DNA of 17,529 bases, taken from positions 1-17,529 of the forward strand of contig UPZA01000024.1 of the NCBI GenBank assembly GCA_900538575.1. The letters are read 5' to 3'. Position 1 is the first letter of the stretch; every line of letters starts with the position of its first letter. Origin of the DNA: an uncultured Ruminococcus sp. GTDB taxonomy: Bacteria; Bacillota; Clostridia; Oscillospirales; Ruminococcaceae. The notes beneath the pieces are model-generated. The model searched no databases, was not told the DNA's origin, and worked only from the letters and a program-made list of their open reading frames with translations. Of this stretch, positions 7,117-13,778 are shown piece by piece. The translations under genes were made by a program, and so were the position numbers.

Positions 7117-7131
7117 AACCGTATGGGTGTC
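7100..7131. repeat. Dyad symmetry around the toxin -10 box
   Basis: GACACCC (7100-7106) and GGGTGTC (7125-7131) are perfect inverted arms flanking the TATAAT box; an inner GGT/ACC pair (7109-7111 and 7118-7120) adds symmetry. Most of it lies upstream of the expected RNA start, so it would act as DNA, as an operator or cruciform, rather than in RNA. No regulator gene is next to it. Confidence 0.6.
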
Positions 7132-7158
7132 TGCATAAAACGGTAGGCGGTTTCTCCC
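7125..7158 (+). repeat. 5' arm of long-range inverted repeat in the toxin mRNA leader
   Basis: Segments 7125-7134, 7135-7138, 7147-7152 and 7155-7158 are complementary, in order, to 7362-7371, 7357-7360, 7351-7356 and 7345-7348. This gives 24 pairs including one G-U, with an 8-base bulge and a 2x2 internal loop. The same leader sequence is almost reproduced at the 5' end of the antisense RNA (minus strand 7371-7345). Confidence 0.85.
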
Positions 7159-7169
7159 TGACAAGGGAG
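7154..7169 (+). promoter_or_regulatory. Hairpin sequestering the toxin ribosome site
   Basis: CTCCCT (7154-7159) pairs perfectly with AGGGAG (7164-7169) over a GACA loop and hides most of the very strong AGGGAGGTGAT ribosome site (7164-7174). Such masking is a standard control of type I toxin mRNAs. The 5' strand of this hairpin is also part of the long-range repeat. Confidence 0.8.
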
Positions 7170-7178
7170 GTGATAACA

Positions 7179-7274
7179 ATGACATTATCGGAACTTATCC
7201 AGTTCGTAACAATGCTAACTTGTGTTATCACTCTTGTTTATAAGGTCACAAAAGACATTTTTAACAAGAAATAA
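7179..7274 (+). CDS. Putative holin-like type I toxin, 31 residues
   Basis: A 31-codon ORF beginning MTLSELIQFV, followed by a hydrophobic segment (about residues 6-21, TMLTCVITLVYKV) and ending in a lysine-rich tail (DIFNKK). This is the layout of the small membrane toxins of Firmicute type I systems, often named putative holin-like toxins and related in style to TxpA/BsrG. It would insert into the host membrane and depolarise it when overproduced. Support comes from context: own consensus promoter, locked but near-perfect ribosome site 5 bases before ATG, and a convergent antisense promoter just downstream. It is on the same strand as the tail genes but not needed for tail building. A lysis or holin role is unlikely given its position and its antisense partner. 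Confidence 0.82.
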   Translation: MTLSELIQFVTMLTCVITLVYKVTKDIFNKK

Positions 7275-7284
7275 TTTCTTTACA

Positions 7285-7330
7285 TAAAAAAGAAATACCG
7301 CCCACTCTTCCAAAGTAACGGTATTTCTTT
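7285..7330 (-). terminator. Terminator of the antisense RNA, possibly bidirectional
   Basis: Perfect 12-pair stem: 7289-7300 (AAAGAAATACCG) with 7319-7330, 18-base loop. Read on the minus strand it ends in TTTCTTTTTTATG, a good U run. Read on the + strand the tail is CTTTAATAC, so it is weaker for toxin mRNA, which probably continues to 7436. Confidence 0.8.
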
Positions 7331-7344
7331 AATACTAACATTTT

Positions 7345-7371
7345 GGGATGAACCGCTTATCGCAGACGCCC
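7345..7371 (+). repeat. 3' arm of long-range inverted repeat (toxin mRNA 3' UTR)
   Basis: This is the partner of the leader arm at 7125-7158. On the minus strand it is the first part of the antisense RNA. Any toxin transcript reaching the + strand terminator at 7412-7436 carries both arms and can close a 5'-3' fold-back. Confidence 0.85.
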
Positions 7372-7383
7372 TTTTCATCTATT

Positions 7384-7411
7384 ATTATATCACAATTTTA
7401 TAAAATGTCAA
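7384..7411 (-). promoter_or_regulatory. Consensus sigma-A promoter of the antisense RNA
   Basis: On the minus strand, TTGACA (7411-7406) and TATAAT (7389-7384) are separated by 16 bases. Both hexamers are perfect. It faces the toxin gene and its -35 box touches the stem of the + strand terminator. Confidence 0.88.
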
Positions 7412-7436
7412 GCGCTCCTTACGGGGCGCATTTTTA
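7412..7436 (+). terminator. Intrinsic terminator at the end of the toxin island
   Basis: A 7-pair GC stem (7412-7418 with 7423-7429, one G-T pair) and TTAC loop are followed by a run of five T (7431-7435). It would define the 3' end of full-length toxin mRNA. It also lies in the path of late-operon transcription to the tail chaperone and beyond. The remaining bases to 7494 hold no gene that I can see. Confidence 0.8.
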
Positions 7437-7501
7437 TTCCTGCCCGAAACGGTTAAGGCTTAAAACTGTCCCGAAAAAATAATATTATGGAGGTTTTTAT
7501 T

Positions 7502-7969
7502 ATGACAAAGAATTTAAGCTATTTTATGAGAGAGGAAAAGGAAGAGATTATTACGGCGCCTGCTCCGGAAAGCTTTAAGGATGAAAGCGGTAAGCCGATT
7601 CAAATGGAAATTAAAGTATTATCAGGCGAAAGAATAAGAAAAATTACCGACAGTTACCGAAAGAGAAGCGTCGCATTCGATAACAACGGTAAACCGTATA
7701 TAGAAAACGGAGAGGTTGTTTTCCAGACTGAAAACGATACGCCGAGGGCATTCCGTCATATAATTGCTGAAGCTCTTGTATTTCCGAATCTTTGCGATAA
7801 GGAGCTTATGGATTTTTATCACTGCTATGATAAGACAGAAATGCCGCTTAAGGTTTTTTCAAAGCGCGGCGAGTACGACCAGGTATTCAACACTGTTATG
7901 ACGGCTCTCGGGCTAATGCAGTCTAAAAAGGAAACCGAAAATAATCTGGTTGAAGAAGCAAAAAACTAA
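7502..7969 (+). CDS. xkdN: Tail assembly chaperone, XkdN-like (zero-frame product)
   Basis: A 155-residue acidic protein in the XkdN position, between tail tube and tape measure. It has an N-terminal MTKNLSYFMREEKEEIITAP, a QMEIKVLSGERIRKITDSY strand-helix, then RAFRHIIAEALVFPNLCDKELMDFY and YDQVFNTVMTALGL. Tail chaperones coat the tape measure and recruit tube subunits and are absent from the finished tail. ATG 7502 is chosen over ATG 7487 because GGAGGT lies 8 bases before it, whereas nothing precedes 7487. The last codons form a slippery A AAA AAC followed at once by TAA. Confidence 0.82.
   Translation: MTKNLSYFMREEKEEIITAPAPESFKDESGKPIQMEIKVLSGERIRKITDSYRKRSVAFDNNGKPYIENGEVVFQTENDTPRAFRHIIAEALVFPNLCDKELMDFYHCYDKTEMPLKVFSKRGEYDQVFNTVMTALGLMQSKKETENNLVEEAKN
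7960..7966 (+). other. -1 ribosomal frameshift site A AAA AAC
   Basis: The heptamer is in the exact X XXY YYZ phase relative to the chaperone frame (GCA AAA AAC TAA), as used for tail chaperone pairs (lambda G/GT, P2 E/E' types). Slipping by -1 avoids the TAA and opens 66 more codons to the tape measure start. I did not find a convincing downstream stem or pseudoknot by eye. Confidence 0.82.
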
Positions 7970-8166
7970 TATCCTGCAAGGGAAGCGATTCTTATTGGGC
8001 GCATGTTTTATGGCAGCGTCACGGACTGCGTATGGAGGAGTTTGAAAAAATGTCTAAGAGGACCAGGCTCTTCTATATCGCGTCTGAGGTATGCGAATCA
8101 GAAAACCCTTGCAGGACTGATATTGAAATTTTTCTTGCTATGCTTAAGAGAGGAGCGAGATTTTGA
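7966..8166 (+). CDS. Frameshift extension of the tail assembly chaperone
   Basis: The -1 frame encodes 66 residues in continuation (LISCKGSDSYWAHVLWQRHG, then EEFEKMSKRTRLFYIASEVC and DIEIFLAMLKRGARF), so the fused product would be 221 residues. It has no ribosome site or plausible independent start. The Trp residues and the MSKRTRLFYIASE stretch resemble the T-type extension which binds the tape measure. Its TGA (8164-8166) overlaps the TTG start of the tape measure gene, matching the usual tight link. Confidence 0.8.
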   Translation, partial: LISCKGSDSYWAHVLWQRHGLRMEEFEKMSKRTRLFYIASEVCESENPCRTDIEIFLAMLKRGARF

Positions 8167-11100
8167 AGAGTGAGTATACCGCTAAATTTAGAATGGTAGA
8201 TGAAATGAGCGCAGCTATGGTCAGGTTAGGCGATACCGGAGTTAACGCGATAGTTGATGTGGAAAAGTCAAGCGTTAGGCTTGATTCTGCGCTGCTAAAC
8301 ACATCCAAAAGCTCTGCCGAAGCGGCGGCTTCTCTTTCTAAGCTTTCCGGCAATTCAACGGGGGCCGTTACGCCGTCAAGATTATTAGCAGACGCAATGT
8401 CCGATCAGGCGCGCAAACTTGAACAGGCCGCGGAAAAAGCCAGAAATAAGGCAAATATAGACGCACAGGCAGCGGCAGAGGCTAAAAGATTTCATGAAAG
8501 CTTAAAAAGTCAGCTAATGACGGTTGACAAAGTGACCGATTCCATGAACGACGAGGTAGTTCAGGCGCAAAAGACTTCTGAAAGTCTTGAAAAAGTTGCC
8601 CAGAAGTCGGAAAAAAAGGCGAAAAAAGCGGAGGAAGCCGCAGTGGCGGCAAGAAAAAATGCTTCTGCCACAGAAGCGTCCGCGCAAGCGGAAGAAAAAA
8701 TGTATGCGGCTTCCAACAAAGCCGCTAATGCGGAGCAAAAGGTTGCGGACGCGCTTAACAAGTCTGAGCGCGAGGCTAAAGAATACGGCGAAGCGTTGCA
8801 AAAGGCCTCCGGCGAGAGTGAAACTTTAGGAAACAAAGCCGCTAATGCGGGAGAGCTTATCCAGGACGCTTTTGCAACTATCGGGGTAGTGGCCGCGCTG
8901 AACAAAATAAAGGACGGTTTTGTTTCCGCCGCAAGCGCGGCGATAGAGTTTGAAAGCGCCGTAACCGGAGTGTACAAGACGGTTGACGGGACCGAAGAAC
9001 AGCTCGCTGAAATAAGCGGCGATATAAAGGAAATGTCTCTTGTGATTCCGTCCTCTACTACCGAGATCGCAGGCGTTGCCGAATCAGCGGGGCAGCTTGG
9101 AATCGCCACCGAAAATATAACGGACTTTACTGAAGTAATGATAAATCTCGGAGAGTCTACTAATCTGTCATCGGAGCAGGCGGCTTCATCCCTTGCGAAA
9201 TTTTCCAATATAACTAATATGTCGGCTGACAATTATGAAAATCTCGGCTCCACCATAGTTGCGCTCGGCAACAATTTCGCCACAACAGAAGCGGATATAG
9301 TTGAAATGTCAACAAGAATGGCGTCCGCCGGAACTCTTGCGGGCATGTCGGAATCTGATATTCTCGGACTTTCCGCGGCAATGTCTTCTGTGGGAATCGA
9401 GGCTGAAGCGGGCGGCTCCACTATGTCTAAGCTAATGACGGATATTCAGGTTGCCGTTGAAACAGGAAACAGCAGCTTAGAAGATTTTGCTTCCGTAGCC
9501 GGCGTGAGCTGTGAGCAGTTCGCCGACATGTTTGAACACCGTGCTGTCGACGCTCTTTATTCCTTTATAGACGGCTTAAACGACGTTGAAAGAAACGGGG
9601 AAACCGCTACCGTAATTCTTGAAAATATGGGCATAAGCGAGGTTAGGCTTTCTAATGCGGTAAAATCCCTTGCGAATAACAGCAGCGGGCTTGCGGGCGC
9701 GGTAAGTCTTGCGGGGGAAGCCTGGGAAGAAAATACGGCTCTTGCAAATGAAGCGAATACGCGTTACGGCACGCTTGAATCGCGTCTTACAATGACGCAG
9801 AACGCGGCCAATAATCTTAAAATAGCAATCGGCGATACGCTGACTCCCACAATAGGAGCGTTTGCCGATATGGGAACAAGCGCGCTTACATGGATGACGG
9901 ATTTTGCTGAAAAACACCCCGTCGTCGTAGAGGGAATAACCGGCATAACTGTCGCGGGAGCAGGGTTTATTGGAACGGTTACAGTCGCCGCCGCTGCGGT
10001 GAAAGCTTTGAACATTGTAACTAATACTTTTAATTTAACTTTGTCTAAAACCAAGGTAGGATTAATAATCGGAGGAGTTGCAACAGCCGGAGCGGCTATC
10101 GGCGGGCTTATACACCATTTTAATTCGGCAGAGGACGCTGTTGAAGATTATAACGGCACGCTAGAGCAATGCAGGATAGAAATTGACAGTACCGAGACTG
10201 CTTACGCAAACGTCTGCAAGTTATACGGAGAAAATTCAGAAGCCGCGAAAAGTCTTTCCAAAGAACTTGATACGCTGAACGCCCAGTATGAAAAAGGCGG
10301 CGGAGTTGCTGAAGAGATGGAACAGAAGATAACAGAACTTTCTGATTCTTATAATTCTTTAACAAGCGAAATTGACAATTCATATAAATCAATTGATCAA
10401 TCTGAACAAAGCGGTTTGGTTGCAATTGCCCAATTGACTGCGTTATCAGATAAAGCACAGATTACGAATACTGATCTTGATTTGATGGCTAATTACGCTG
10501 ATTATCTTAATGATACTTTTAATTGTAATATCGAGGTTAATTATGATACGGGTGAATTAACAGGCTTTGATCCAGAACGACTTGTTGATAATTTAATGGA
10601 AACAAGCGATAACAGAAAGTTAAAAGTCTCCATGGACTATCTTTCTGACCCCGACATGCAATCTGAATACGTGGACGCGTATAAAAGCTTTCGCGATAAA
10701 TCTATAGAACTTGCCCCTTTCAAAACTGAATATGATCGTATCATGAATCCTGATCCAGATGGGGTTGTTGGTACAAAAGCGGATTTAGATGATCTCGCAG
10801 AACAGATGAAGGTAAAACCCAATGAGGTTAAAGGAGTATTTGAAAATCTTGAAGATTTGCAAACCCAATATGAAAAATATGATGCGTTATTAAAAACGCA
10901 TGCCGATACTGTTGACGGAACAGGGGAAACATACTACTCACTACGTGATTCGTTACAGGAAGTTGCGATGGCGGGAGGGGAAGTCACAAAATCAGCCGAA
11001 GAAGCTAATAACGCCATATTAACCCCTCAGGACGCCGCAAGAGACGCTATGTCCGAAGTGGCTGACGAAATACTAAAATTATCAGAAGCTTACGACGGAG

Positions 11101-12125
11101 CATATATTTGCGCTCTTGAAAGCTTTCAAGGGCAGTTTGGATTATTCGACGAAGCGCAGGCAAACGCCGAGGCTACTGTCTACAGCGCGCAGGCCGCAAT
11201 GGATTCACAGCTCGAATATTGGAATCAATACGGTGAAAATATTTCATATCTCGCTGATACGTCTGCGGAAAGCTTGGGAATTACGCAAGAAAATTATGAC
11301 GCATTGATGTCTTATGTTCAAAGTGGAAGTGAAGAAGCCGCGGGGCTTGCGGACAGTATAGTATATAACATAGAAAATGGAAACAGTGAGGCAGTAGCTA
11401 ATCTTGCCAATACTATAGGAGAAGTTTCCTCAAAACAAGGGGAAATTGCAGATACCACGGCCGTATGGATTACTGATTATGAACAAAAGCTGGGAGATTA
11501 TGTCAAAACGGCGGAAGATAAAATTGCCGAAATGGATTTATCAAAGGACGCAAAGAAAAGCGCTATTAACACTGTAAATGCCTACGCAAGCACAATACTT
11601 GCGCAAAAAGATTCGGCAGTTTCAGCCGCAAACAGTCTGGTAAGCGAAGTACAAGCTGTTTTTAATAAATCAAAGGTTACATACACTCTGCCGACTCTGC
11701 CGGAAGAAAAGGGAGACGTTTCTGTATACGGGCCTGAGGAGAGAGGTTATGCTGCCGGAACGCTATCGGCTGAACCGGGTATCGCATTGGTCGGAGAAGA
11801 AGGGCCGGAGCTTATAAATTTCAGAGGCGGAGAAGCGGTTTATACTACCGACGAGACGGAAAAAATCCTGAACGGTTTTGCAGAACGTTCGCTATATGTT
11901 CCGCCTGCAAAATCATTTTCAGCCGAGAAATTTGACGCTAACTCTGAAACGGTATCCAAAAAGGAAATATCCCTTGATATAACGGGAAAAGGATCTGTAA
12001 ATATACAAAGTAACATGAGCAAGGAGCAGGTGGTTTCAATTCTCAGCGATTACATAAAGCCGGTGCTAATGGGTATTGTTGAGCAGGAAATATTTGAAGA
12101 GGGGGAATCCTTCTATGAAATCTAA
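8163..12125 (+). CDS. Tail tape measure protein
   Basis: The 1320-residue protein sets tail length. Residues 1-230 are Ala/Lys/Glu-rich coiled coil. About 245-560 match the TP901-type tape measure core (MSTRMASAGTLAGMSESDIL and neighbouring SVGIEAEAGGSTMSKLM). Hydrophobic segments near 590-620 and 631-652 may reach the host membrane during DNA entry. Residues about 1195-1240 contain the common C-terminal GIALVGEEGPELINFRGGEAVYT motif. The start is TTG: AGAGGAG lies 7 bases upstream and TTG overlaps the chaperone stop. The first ATG is 10 codons in. At about 1.5 Å per residue, a full-length helix suggests a tail near 200 nm. Nucleotides about 10330-11000 are much more AT-rich than the flanks. 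Confidence 0.93.
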   Translation: MKSEYTAKFRMVDEMSAAMVRLGDTGVNAIVDVEKSSVRLDSALLNTSKSSAEAAASLSKLSGNSTGAVTPSRLLADAMSDQARKLEQAAEKARNKANIDAQAAAEAKRFHESLKSQLMTVDKVTDSMNDEVVQAQKTSESLEKVAQKSEKKAKKAEEAAVAARKNASATEASAQAEEKMYAASNKAANAEQKVADALNKSEREAKEYGEALQKASGESETLGNKAANAGELIQDAFATIGVVAALNKIKDGFVSAASAAIEFESAVTGVYKTVDGTEEQLAEISGDIKEMSLVIPSSTTEIAGVAESAGQLGIATENITDFTEVMINLGESTNLSSEQAASSLAKFSNITNMSADNYENLGSTIVALGNNFATTEADIVEMSTRMASAGTLAGMSESDILGLSAAMSSVGIEAEAGGSTMSKLMTDIQVAVETGNSSLEDFASVAGVSCEQFADMFEHRAVDALYSFIDGLNDVERNGETATVILENMGISEVRLSNAVKSLANNSSGLAGAVSLAGEAWEENTALANEANTRYGTLESRLTMTQNAANNLKIAIGDTLTPTIGAFADMGTSALTWMTDFAEKHPVVVEGITGITVAGAGFIGTVTVAAAAVKALNIVTNTFNLTLSKTKVGLIIGGVATAGAAIGGLIHHFNSAEDAVEDYNGTLEQCRIEIDSTETAYANVCKLYGENSEAAKSLSKELDTLNAQYEKGGGVAEEMEQKITELSDSYNSLTSEIDNSYKSIDQSEQSGLVAIAQLTALSDKAQITNTDLDLMANYADYLNDTFNCNIEVNYDTGELTGFDPERLVDNLMETSDNRKLKVSMDYLSDPDMQSEYVDAYKSFRDKSIELAPFKTEYDRIMNPDPDGVVGTKADLDDLAEQMKVKPNEVKGVFENLEDLQTQYEKYDALLKTHADTVDGTGETYYSLRDSLQEVAMAGGEVTKSAEEANNAILTPQDAARDAMSEVADEILKLSEAYDGAYICALESFQGQFGLFDEAQANAEATVYSAQAAMDSQLEYWNQYGENISYLADTSAESLGITQENYDALMSYVQSGSEEAAGLADSIVYNIENGNSEAVANLANTIGEVSSKQGEIADTTAVWITDYEQKLGDYVKTAEDKIAEMDLSKDAKKSAINTVNAYASTILAQKDSAVSAANSLVSEVQAVFNKSKVTYTLPTLPEEKGDVSVYGPEERGYAAGTLSAEPGIALVGEEGPELINFRGGEAVYTTDETEKILNGFAERSLYVPPAKSFSAEKFDANSETVSKKEISLDITGKGSVNIQSNMSKEQVVSILSDYIKPVLMGIVEQEIFEEGESFYEI
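8715..8850 (+). repeat. 19-base direct repeat in tape measure coiled coil
   Basis: AACAAAGCCGCTAATGCGG occurs at 8715-8733 and again at 8832-8850, both encoding NKAANA. Spacing is 117 bases (39 codons), so recombination between the copies would keep frame and shorten the coiled coil. Confidence 0.8.
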
Positions 12126-12780
12126 CGGATATCAGTTTTGGTTTGAAGCCGACGGCGGCAAGACTAAGCTGCAGCTTCCGGTAAATCCCGAAACATTGAC
12201 CGTTAAACGAACTGCTAATAACAGCAGCGTTACGGTTGCGGGGCTTGGAGAGGTTATTGTTTTAAACGAGCGTTCAGCTATACAGATTTCTTTTTCAAGC
12301 GTCTTTCCCGCGCATTACTTTCCCGGGTGCAGTATTAAAAAGCCCTTGTTTCCGGCCGCATACGCGATGTTTTTTTCAAGTTGGATGTCCAATAAAAAGC
12401 CGGTTAGATTTACCGTGGCGAAATGCGGAATAGTTATGTATGTAACTGTCGAAAGCTTTCAGTATTCCGAAAGCGGCGGAGACGTCGGGACCTATGAGTA
12501 TTCTTTAACGCTTAAGGAGTACCGCAGCGCACGAGTCAGACAGATTAACTTGGATAAAAATAAGAAAAAAGCGTCCGTTGAAAAAAGCAAAAGTACGAGA
12601 GTTAATAATAAAAATATACCTAAGACCTATACGGTTAAATCCGGAGATTGCTTATATAATATCGCTAAAAAGTTTTACGGAGACGGTTCTCTGTATACAA
12701 AGATTTATAATGCGAATAAAAAGCTTATAGGCTCTAATCCGAATTTGATAAAAGCCGGTCAGGTGCTTACAATACCTTAG
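12115..12780 (+). CDS. xkdP: LysM-domain baseplate/tail protein (XkdP-like)
   Basis: A 221-residue protein. The first about 130 residues (YQFWFEADGGKTKLQLPVNP, then GLGEVIVLNERSAIQISFSS and YEYSLTLKEYR) form the XkdP-type domain, similar in role to T4 gp53. After a Lys-rich linker, residues about 172-221 are a LysM module (TYTVKSGDCLYNIAKKFYGD to AGQVLTIP), which binds peptidoglycan or serves as an assembly module in the baseplate. ATG 12115 is chosen: GAGGGGGA lies 7 bases before it and the frame upstream has no better site. It overlaps the tape measure end by 11 bases. Confidence 0.88.
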   Translation: MKSNGYQFWFEADGGKTKLQLPVNPETLTVKRTANNSSVTVAGLGEVIVLNERSAIQISFSSVFPAHYFPGCSIKKPLFPAAYAMFFSSWMSNKKPVRFTVAKCGIVMYVTVESFQYSESGGDVGTYEYSLTLKEYRSARVRQINLDKNKKKASVEKSKSTRVNNKNIPKTYTVKSGDCLYNIAKKFYGDGSLYTKIYNANKKLIGSNPNLIKAGQVLTIP

Positions 12781-12792
12781 AAGGAGGACGGT

Positions 12793-13767
12793 ATGCCGGA
12801 TATTTCACTGATTTTATATAAAGACGGTCGAGCCTATGACATTTCTGGACTTGCGGAAAGTATAAAGTGGAAAGGGCGGAAAGGCTCGGCGGCGCGTTCT
12901 GTCAGTATATCTCTTTTAGACGATAACAGCGGAATGAATAAAGCGGTAAGCGGAATCGACGTGACAAGAGGAAACCACCTTATTTTCAGCTATAAGGGCA
13001 AGGAATTGTTTCGCGGTATAATAATGTCGCAGCAGCAGTCCGACAGCCGAAAAATGCCGATAACCGCTTATGACAACGGTATATATCTTTCTAATAATAA
13101 GGATACCTTCGTGTACGAAAATAAAACCGTGCACGATATTTTTATAGACGTATGCAAACGCTTCGGTATAAAATATTCCGAGGTTGCTGAAACGAAATAT
13201 AAGATACCGGAGCTTACCAAGTCAAAAACAACAGCGTGGGACGCTGTTATGGACGCAATAAGTCAGGATTATAAAGCAACCGGAACAAAATATTATGTGC
13301 ATTCATCCAAAGGCATACTGAGTCTTGTAAAGAGACGTGAAAATATACTTCAATGGGTACTTGAAACAGGCTCTAATATGACTTCATACAACTATAAGAA
13401 AAGTATCGAGGACATCAAAACAAGGCTGAAAATATACTCGGATGAGGATACGGTTTTTGCTGTAAGAAAAAATAAGGATATGGAAAATCTTATAGGTATT
13501 TTTCAGGAGATTGAAAAAAAAGACGACGATATGTCGGAGGCAAAGCTGAATCAGCACATAGACGAAACTCTCAAAGAAATCAGCGCGCCGGAAATAAGCC
13601 TTGACGTTGAGGCGTTCGGCATTCCGGACGTCATATCGGGAACAGGAGTATATGTAATCATAAACGAGCTGGGAATCAAACAGACGTTTTATGTGGACGA
13701 AGATACGCACACCTTTAAAGACGGAAGCTACAAAATGAGTCTTAAGCTCAATTCCGTAAATGAATGA
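12793..13767 (+). CDS. xkdQ: Baseplate hub protein, XkdQ/YqbQ-like
   Basis: A 324-residue protein of the XkdQ/YqbQ group, structurally in the gpD/gp27 hub class. The start (MPDISLILYKDGRAYDISGL, then SIKWKGRKGSAARSVSISLLDD) is typical. Other parts are ISFSYKGKELFRGIIM-type strands, YDNGIYLSNNKDTFVYENKT, and a later TRLKIYSD with a C-terminal GTGVYVIINELGIKQTFYVD. It forms the ring which joins the tube to the spike and baseplate. AAGGAGG precedes ATG. The next gene's ribosome site overlaps its stop. Confidence 0.85.
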   Translation: MPDISLILYKDGRAYDISGLAESIKWKGRKGSAARSVSISLLDDNSGMNKAVSGIDVTRGNHLIFSYKGKELFRGIIMSQQQSDSRKMPITAYDNGIYLSNNKDTFVYENKTVHDIFIDVCKRFGIKYSEVAETKYKIPELTKSKTTAWDAVMDAISQDYKATGTKYYVHSSKGILSLVKRRENILQWVLETGSNMTSYNYKKSIEDIKTRLKIYSDEDTVFAVRKNKDMENLIGIFQEIEKKDDDMSEAKLNQHIDETLKEISAPEISLDVEAFGIPDVISGTGVYVIINELGIKQTFYVDEDTHTFKDGSYKMSLKLNSVNE

Positions 13768-13778
13768 GGAGGCATATA

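Larger units (their letters stand above)
7283..7377 (-). ncRNA. Antisense antitoxin RNA (about 95 nt)
   Basis: The minus-strand promoter at 7384-7411 would start an RNA near 7377. It would run left to the 12-pair hairpin 7289-7330 and end in the U run at 7290-7285 (minus strand). The RNA is complementary to the whole toxin 3' UTR but stops just short of the toxin stop codon (7274). Its 5' part (GGGCGTCTGC, then GCGGTTCATCCC) closely resembles the toxin mRNA leader. Ends are estimated from promoter and terminator positions only. Confidence 0.75.

Noticed and set aside
7179..7274. Holin of the lysis cassette as an alternative role for the 31-codon ORF
   Set aside because: It is far from any endolysin, has its own promoter and a convergent antisense RNA, and is much shorter than usual holins; the toxin reading explains all these features.
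7451..7484. Possible promoter before the tail chaperone (TTAAGG / AATAAT)
   Set aside because: Both boxes are poor and the spacing is about 19 bases; far weaker than the two consensus promoters in the toxin island.
7081..7501. Insertion sequence or CRISPR array in the island
   Set aside because: No transposase, no target duplication that I could see, and no regularly spaced repeats; the inverted repeat is explained better by the two RNA leaders.
8561..9232. Long minus-strand open frame within the tape measure gene
   Set aside because: It is antisense to a gene with clear family features, has low-complexity Ser/Ala composition caused by the coiled-coil codons, and lacks a ribosome site.
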